Source of the DNA: DAOUKH01 sp034421515
GTDB lineage: Bacteria > Chloroflexota > Dehalococcoidia > SHYB01
Length of the DNA: 14,716 nucleotides
Assembly (NCBI GenBank): GCA_034421515.1
Contig: DAOUKH010000080.1
Span: 1-14,716 of the forward strand
Direction: 5' to 3'
Part shown: in pieces, positions 11,304-14,716 of the stretch
How the letters are laid out: each line of letters begins with the position of its first letter
Position numbering within the stretch: the first letter of the stretch is position 1
Made by a program: the position numbers and the translations under genes
Notes under the pieces: generated by a model
What the model was told of the DNA's origin: nothing
The model's input: only the letters and a program-made list of their open reading frames with translations
The model's database searches: none

Positions 11304-12623
11304 TCAGGACGCCTTGGCGATCTCGGCCCGCAGGAGTTGCAGGGCGGTATCGAGCTGCACGTCGGGGCCGTCGCCGGGTTGCACGATGACGTCGGGGGTG
11401 ATGCCGATGCTGCCGATCTGCTGGCCCGTCGGGGTGTACCAGCGGGCGATGGTGACGAAGACGCCCGAGCCGTCGCTGAGCTCGATGGGCAGGTTCACCA
11501 CGCCCTTTCCGAAGGTCTGGAGGCCGACGACCTTGGCGCGGCCCCGCGACTGGAGCGCGCCGGCGGCGACCTCGCTGCCGCTGGCGCTGCCGCCGTTGAC
11601 GAGCACGACCATGGGGACGTCGACGGCGAGGCCGCCCTCGCGGACCTCGTGGTCGGTGCGGTCGCCGTCGGCGTTGATTTCGTACATAACGAGGCCGTCG
11701 TCGAAGAACTCGCTGACGACGTTGACCACGGAGTCGATGACGCCGCCGGGGTTGTTGCGGAGGTCGAGGATGATCCCTTCCGTCTCCTGTTGGTCGAGCT
11801 CTTGGAGGACGCCTTCGAGCTGCTCGTCGCTTGGGCTGGTGAAGTGGGAGAGGCGGATGCGGGCGATGCCGTCGAGGTCGTAGACCTCCACGGTGCGGCG
11901 CTCGATGGTGTCGCGCTCGACTTCGACCCGGACCGGCTCGTCCACGCCGGGGCGGCGGAGGGTGATCATGGCGATGGAGCCCTTGGGGCCGCGGACGAGG
12001 TCGATGGCGTCGCGGAGGGAGAGGCCGGCGAGCGGGGTGCCGTCGACCTCGACGAGCACGTCGCCGGCGAGGATGCCGGCCCGCTCCGCCGGCGAGTCGG
12101 GCAGCGGGGAGACGATGGTGGGGAGGCCGTCGACCATAGTGACCTCGGCGCCGATACCGGAGAAGGCGCCTGTGATGAGCTCGCCGGTGACGTGGCCGTA
12201 CTCGCGGGGAGCGTGGTAGCCGGTGAAGGGGTCGTCGAGTGCGGCGATCATGCTGATGAGGGCGCGCTCGTTCAGGGCTTCGAGATCGACCTCGTCGCGG
12301 GAGAAGTAGCTCTCCTCGAGCGACTCGTAGACGGCGAGGAGGCCGTCCATGCCCTCGAGCTCCATCGTGGAGAGGATGATGCGGGGGTCGAAGCCCTCGG
12401 AGGAGACGCCGAGGCCGTCGAGGAGGCCGGTGACCGCGCCCTCGTTGAGCGCGGTGAGGTCGAGGTTGTCACGGTCGACGTGGTGGTCTTCGAGGACTTG
12501 GAAGACCTCGAGCGTCTTGGCCATGTCGCGTTCCGCTTGGCTGGGACCAAACAGCGAGCAGGCCGTCGCGGTCAACGCGGCGGCCAAGACGACGGTCAGC
12601 AGTGTGAGACGCCGAATGCTCAT
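11304..12623 (-). CDS. S41-family C-terminal processing protease, probable lipoprotein
   Basis: The 439-residue protein has an export signal (MSIRRLTLLTVVLAAALTATAC) with Cys22 as likely lipidated residue, though the lipobox TAC is loose. After the signal come two similar helical segments (about 39-77 and 94-132, see findings), a PDZ domain (about 150-235: ELITGAFSGIGAEV, SPAERAGILAGDVLVEVDG) and the protease core: ILDLRNNPGG (285-294), Ser346 in GGSASGSE and Lys373 in FGKG, the catalytic Ser-Lys dyad. These enzymes act outside the membrane and cleave proteins at apolar C-termini. The ATG at 12623 is preceded by AGGTG at seven bases. smpB follows after one base. A longer reading frame upstream crosses the promoter and the divergent methyltransferase gene and is not real. 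Confidence 0.93.
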   Translation of the reverse strand: MSIRRLTLLTVVLAAALTATACSLFGPSQAERDMAKTLEVFQVLEDHHVDRDNLDLTALNEGAVTGLLDGLGVSSEGFDPRIILSTMELEGMDGLLAVYESLEESYFSRDEVDLEALNERALISMIAALDDPFTGYHAPREYGHVTGELITGAFSGIGAEVTMVDGLPTIVSPLPDSPAERAGILAGDVLVEVDGTPLAGLSLRDAIDLVRGPKGSIAMITLRRPGVDEPVRVEVERDTIERRTVEVYDLDGIARIRLSHFTSPSDEQLEGVLQELDQQETEGIILDLRNNPGGVIDSVVNVVSEFFDDGLVMYEINADGDRTDHEVREGGLAVDVPMVVLVNGGSASGSEVAAGALQSRGRAKVVGLQTFGKGVVNLPIELSDGSGVFVTIARWYTPTGQQIGSIGITPDVIVQPGDGPDVQLDTALQLLRAEIAKAS

Positions 12624-12656
12624 GGGACACCTAAGGAAGCGGGACGGGGCACCTTC

Positions 12657-12662
12657 ATTATA
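12657..12662 (-). promoter_or_regulatory. Putative -10 of the S41 protease-smpB operon
   Basis: The minus strand carries a perfect TATAAT 33 bases before the protease ATG; transcription would start near 12650. No -35 match is found at 16-18 bases and no TG extension, so the support is the -10 alone. Confidence 0.4.
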
Positions 12663-12866
12663 CGCCGCGACACCGTCTTTCGGCCTTTGAAACGCGACAT
12701 TTCGCCGTTTCGTATAGCTATTGACCCCTGGCGGGTGGCGTCGTGCGCGGAAGGTGTGACATCGGGGTCTAGCCCATGCGTCATGGGGGTCGCTACTATG
12801 GCGCGGCTCTGATGGAGCGAGAGGAAGCGGAGGGTGACCAGGGGGGAAGGAAATAAGGAGTAGAGT

Positions 12867-13799
12867 ATGACGACGCAACCGATCAGGACGACGCAACCGA
12901 TCAGGATGATGGAGGCGGCCCCCGCCTCGACTGCCATGGACCGCGACACTGAACGCCTTGCCGCCTTCTACGAGGAGCATTCCTCGGTGGACTCGATCGT
13001 GCGGGCGCTTTCCGCCGAGCGAGTCGACGTGGGCGGGCTGAGCGCCCGCGACCTGTACACGCGCGGCCTGGACTGCCAGAACCTCGGCGGCTTCGCGGTC
13101 TTGGAGCGCGTGGCCGAGATCGCCGGAGAGCATGCGCGGCTGGAGTCGTCGCACCGGGTCCTCGACGTCGGCAGCGGCCTGGGCGGCCCGGCGCGGTACC
13201 TGGCCGACCGCTTCGGCTGCGCCGTGGACGGAGTCGAGTTGCTGCAATTGCGGGTCGACACGGCGCGGCTGCTCTCGCAAATGACCGGAGGGGCGCAGAT
13301 GGGCGGCGGAGGGCGGGCCTTCGACCGCGTCAGGTTCGAGCAGGGGGAGGCGACGCGCCTTCCGGCAATCGAGGCGACCTACGATCAGGCGTGGACGCTG
13401 GACGTGACGGTCCATATCCGGGGGAAGGCGGCACTCTTCGGCGAGCTCGCCCGCGTGCTCAGGCCGGGCGGCCTGCTGGTGCTGCACGACCAGCCGGGGC
13501 CGCTGCCCAAGGCGATGGCCCCGCTGACCCGCGGTGCGCCGTACCACGCGCCGTCGTTGCCGCATCTGCTGCGGTGCGTCGAGGACGCGGGGCTGCGCGT
13601 GATCGAGTGGCGGGATACTACGGAGTTGGTGCGGAGCCAACTGGCGGAACGGCTAGCCTTCCACGAGTCGCGGCCCGCGGCGAGCGACGGCGCATCGCGG
13701 CGACGTCACGAGCGGCGCATCACGAGGCTGGCGGCCTACGTCGAGGCGCTGTCCGGCGAGGGCCGGACGGGAGTGCTCATCGCGCGCAAGCCGTCGTAG
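12867..13799 (+). CDS. Class I SAM-dependent methyltransferase
   Basis: The 310-residue protein has a Rossmann methyltransferase core: motif I VLDVGSGLGGPARYLA (98-113), acidic Glu124 at the end of the second strand (VDGVELLQLR), motif around TYDQAWTLDVTVHI (171-184) and LRPGGLLVLHDQPGP (198-212). The stretch ARDLYTRGLDCQNLGGF before motif I resembles the small-molecule N-methyltransferase/UbiE-like group (sarcosine-dimethylglycine and related enzymes), so a small-molecule substrate is more likely than nucleic acid or protein. AAGGAG lies six bases before the ATG at 12867. The first 13 codons contain a perfect 18-base tandem duplication, so alternative in-frame ATGs at 12906 and 12909 exist but lack a ribosome site. 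Divergent from the protease-smpB operon. Confidence 0.9.
   Translation: MTTQPIRTTQPIRMMEAAPASTAMDRDTERLAAFYEEHSSVDSIVRALSAERVDVGGLSARDLYTRGLDCQNLGGFAVLERVAEIAGEHARLESSHRVLDVGSGLGGPARYLADRFGCAVDGVELLQLRVDTARLLSQMTGGAQMGGGGRAFDRVRFEQGEATRLPAIEATYDQAWTLDVTVHIRGKAALFGELARVLRPGGLLVLHDQPGPLPKAMAPLTRGAPYHAPSLPHLLRCVEDAGLRVIEWRDTTELVRSQLAERLAFHESRPAASDGASRRRHERRITRLAAYVEALSGEGRTGVLIARKPS
12870..12905 (+). repeat. Perfect 18-bp tandem duplication at the start of the methyltransferase gene
   Basis: ACGACGCAACCGATCAGG occurs twice in direct succession (12870-12887, 12888-12905), directly after the start codon. It preserves the frame and encodes TTQPIR twice. Confidence 0.95.
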
Positions 13800-13817
13800 C
13801 GCGGGGCCGGCGGCGCG

Positions 13818-13846
13818 TTGACAGTCCGCCGGAGCAAATCTAGGCT
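13818..13846 (+). promoter_or_regulatory. Promoter of the hydroxyacid dehydrogenase gene
   Basis: TTGACA (13818-13823), a perfect -35, and TAGGCT (13841-13846), keeping the TAnnnT core, are separated by 17 bases. The predicted start near 13853 gives a leader of about 39 bases ending with the ribosome site GAGGAGG. Confidence 0.6.
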
Positions 13847-13891
13847 ACCTCTGGACTCGGCGGGGCCGCAGACCGCCGCGAGGAGGCGCCG

Positions 13892-14716
13892 ATGAGCGAC
13901 GTCGTCGTCGGCATGACGTTCCACCCCAACGACGAGGTGCGGCGGATCATCCTCAAGGTGTCGCCCCGCGTGCGGCTGGTCGACATAAGCCGCCTCTGCC
14001 GCGAGGAGGCGTCGTCGGAGGAGGCCCGCGCCAAGCTCGACGAGGCGCTGGCCGACATCGAGGTGCTGTTCATGGGCGCGACGCCCGAGTCGCTGCCCGA
14101 GCGCGCGCCCAAGCTCAAGTGGGTGCAGTTCCTGGGCACCGGCGTCGACCGCCTGGAGCGCGCCGGGCTCTTCAACCAGTCGTTCGTCGTCACGAACGTC
14201 ACCGGCACCAACGCCCTCGCCATCGCCGAGCACTGCTTCATGTTCATGCTGAACTTCGTGAAGCGGACGAAGCCCACGCTGGCGAACCAGGCGAAGCACG
14301 CCTACGACCGGTCATTGCGGCCGGACTTCCTGGAGGGCAAGACGCTCGGCGTTCTGGGTCTGGGCGCGATCGGGCTGGAGACGGCGCGGCTCGGCAAGGC
14401 CTTCCGGATGAAGGTGCTGGGGATGCGGCGGAGCGTCCGCGAGCACCAGCACAACGTGGGCGACCTCGACGACCTGTACCCGACGTCGATGCTGCACGTG
14501 TTGCTGGAGCGGAGCGACTTCGTCGTCGACGCGCTGCCGCTGACGGCGGAGACGACGCACATCCTCGGCGCGCCGGAGTTCAAGGTGATGAAGCGCACCG
14601 CCTACGTCATCAACGTGGGTCGCGGGCCGCAGATCGACGAGGCGGCGCTGGTCGAGGCACTCAAGCAGGGCGAGATCGCGGGGGCGGGGCTCGACGTCTT
14701 CGAGCAGGAGCCGCTG
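13892..14716 (+). CDS. D-2-hydroxyacid dehydrogenase, truncated by the window end
   Basis: The frame is open from ATG 13892 to the window edge, giving 275 residues of an enzyme that is usually about 310-330 long. Visible: the catalytic-domain segment WVQFLGTGVDRL (77-88), then AIAEHCFMFML (110-120), the NAD-binding GVLGLGAIG (153-161), NVGRG with catalytic Arg244 (241-245) and GLDVFEQEPL (266-275) with Glu273 as the Glu of the Arg-Glu-His set. The His and the C-terminal helix are beyond the edge. The family reduces 2-keto acids with NAD(P)H (glyoxylate, hydroxypyruvate, phosphoglycerate branch and others); the specific substrate cannot be told. GAGGAGG lies six bases before the ATG, and a good promoter precedes it. 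Confidence 0.93.
   Translation, partial: MSDVVVGMTFHPNDEVRRIILKVSPRVRLVDISRLCREEASSEEARAKLDEALADIEVLFMGATPESLPERAPKLKWVQFLGTGVDRLERAGLFNQSFVVTNVTGTNALAIAEHCFMFMLNFVKRTKPTLANQAKHAYDRSLRPDFLEGKTLGVLGLGAIGLETARLGKAFRMKVLGMRRSVREHQHNVGDLDDLYPTSMLHVLLERSDFVVDALPLTAETTHILGAPEFKVMKRTAYVINVGRGPQIDEAALVEALKQGEIAGAGLDVFEQEPL

Noticed and set aside
11277..12812. Plus-strand frame of 511 codons opposite the S41 protease
   Set aside because: The protease has signal peptide, PDZ and catalytic dyad; the opposite frame is low-complexity Glu/Asp/Gly/Val.

Overview
The window is GC-rich bacterial chromosome with intergenic palindromes, several TTG starts and leaders that often carry a TGN-TAnnnT extended -10. 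The transfer-messenger RNA encodes a short Gly-first tag (GERKLALAA) that resembles the tag I recall for Dehalococcoides. Together with the DUF35/thiolase-like pair, the LLM-class oxidoreductase and the nitronate monooxygenase-like protein, this suggests Chloroflexota, probably an uncultured Dehalococcoidia relative. The lineage is an inference; no taxonomic search was possible.

Layout. 1-1435: a truncated DUF35 OB-fold protein and a thiolase-like protein form one operon (acyl-CoA chemistry). 1488-1852: a small membrane protein on the minus strand with a coupled micro-ORF before it. 1943-2248: a block of palindromic repeats. 2342-3094: an SDR oxidoreductase. 3095-3563: no gene, only repeats and a hairpin. 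3564-3827 (minus): an RRM RNA-binding protein with a long leader. 4073-5296: a DUF1214 protein. 5322-6050 (minus): a YgjP-like zinc peptidase. 6257-7048: an alpha/beta hydrolase, converging on a nitronate monooxygenase-like gene (7045-8034, minus). 8159-9163: an LLM-class oxidoreductase. 9236-9927: a FitA/FitB-type toxin-antitoxin pair. 10036-10146: an orphan antitoxin tail. 10154-10503 (minus): tmRNA (ssrA). 10574-10793: a second repeat block. 10805-12623 (minus): smpB preceded one base upstream by an S41 C-terminal processing protease lipoprotein. 12867-13799: a SAM methyltransferase. 13892-end: a D-2-hydroxyacid dehydrogenase, cut by the window edge.

The most coherent unit is the minus-strand cluster of S41 protease, smpB and ssrA: the two partners of trans-translation sit beside a PDZ protease of a type known to degrade proteins with small apolar C-termini, and the tag ends ALAA. 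The other notable locus is the toxin-antitoxin region ending 8 bp from the tmRNA 3' end. There an antitoxin C-terminal segment occurs twice, identical over 21 residues although 12 of the 21 codons differ, so the second copy is not a recent duplication. The remaining genes look like single-gene housekeeping or catabolic functions, with no transposase, CRISPR array or prophage.
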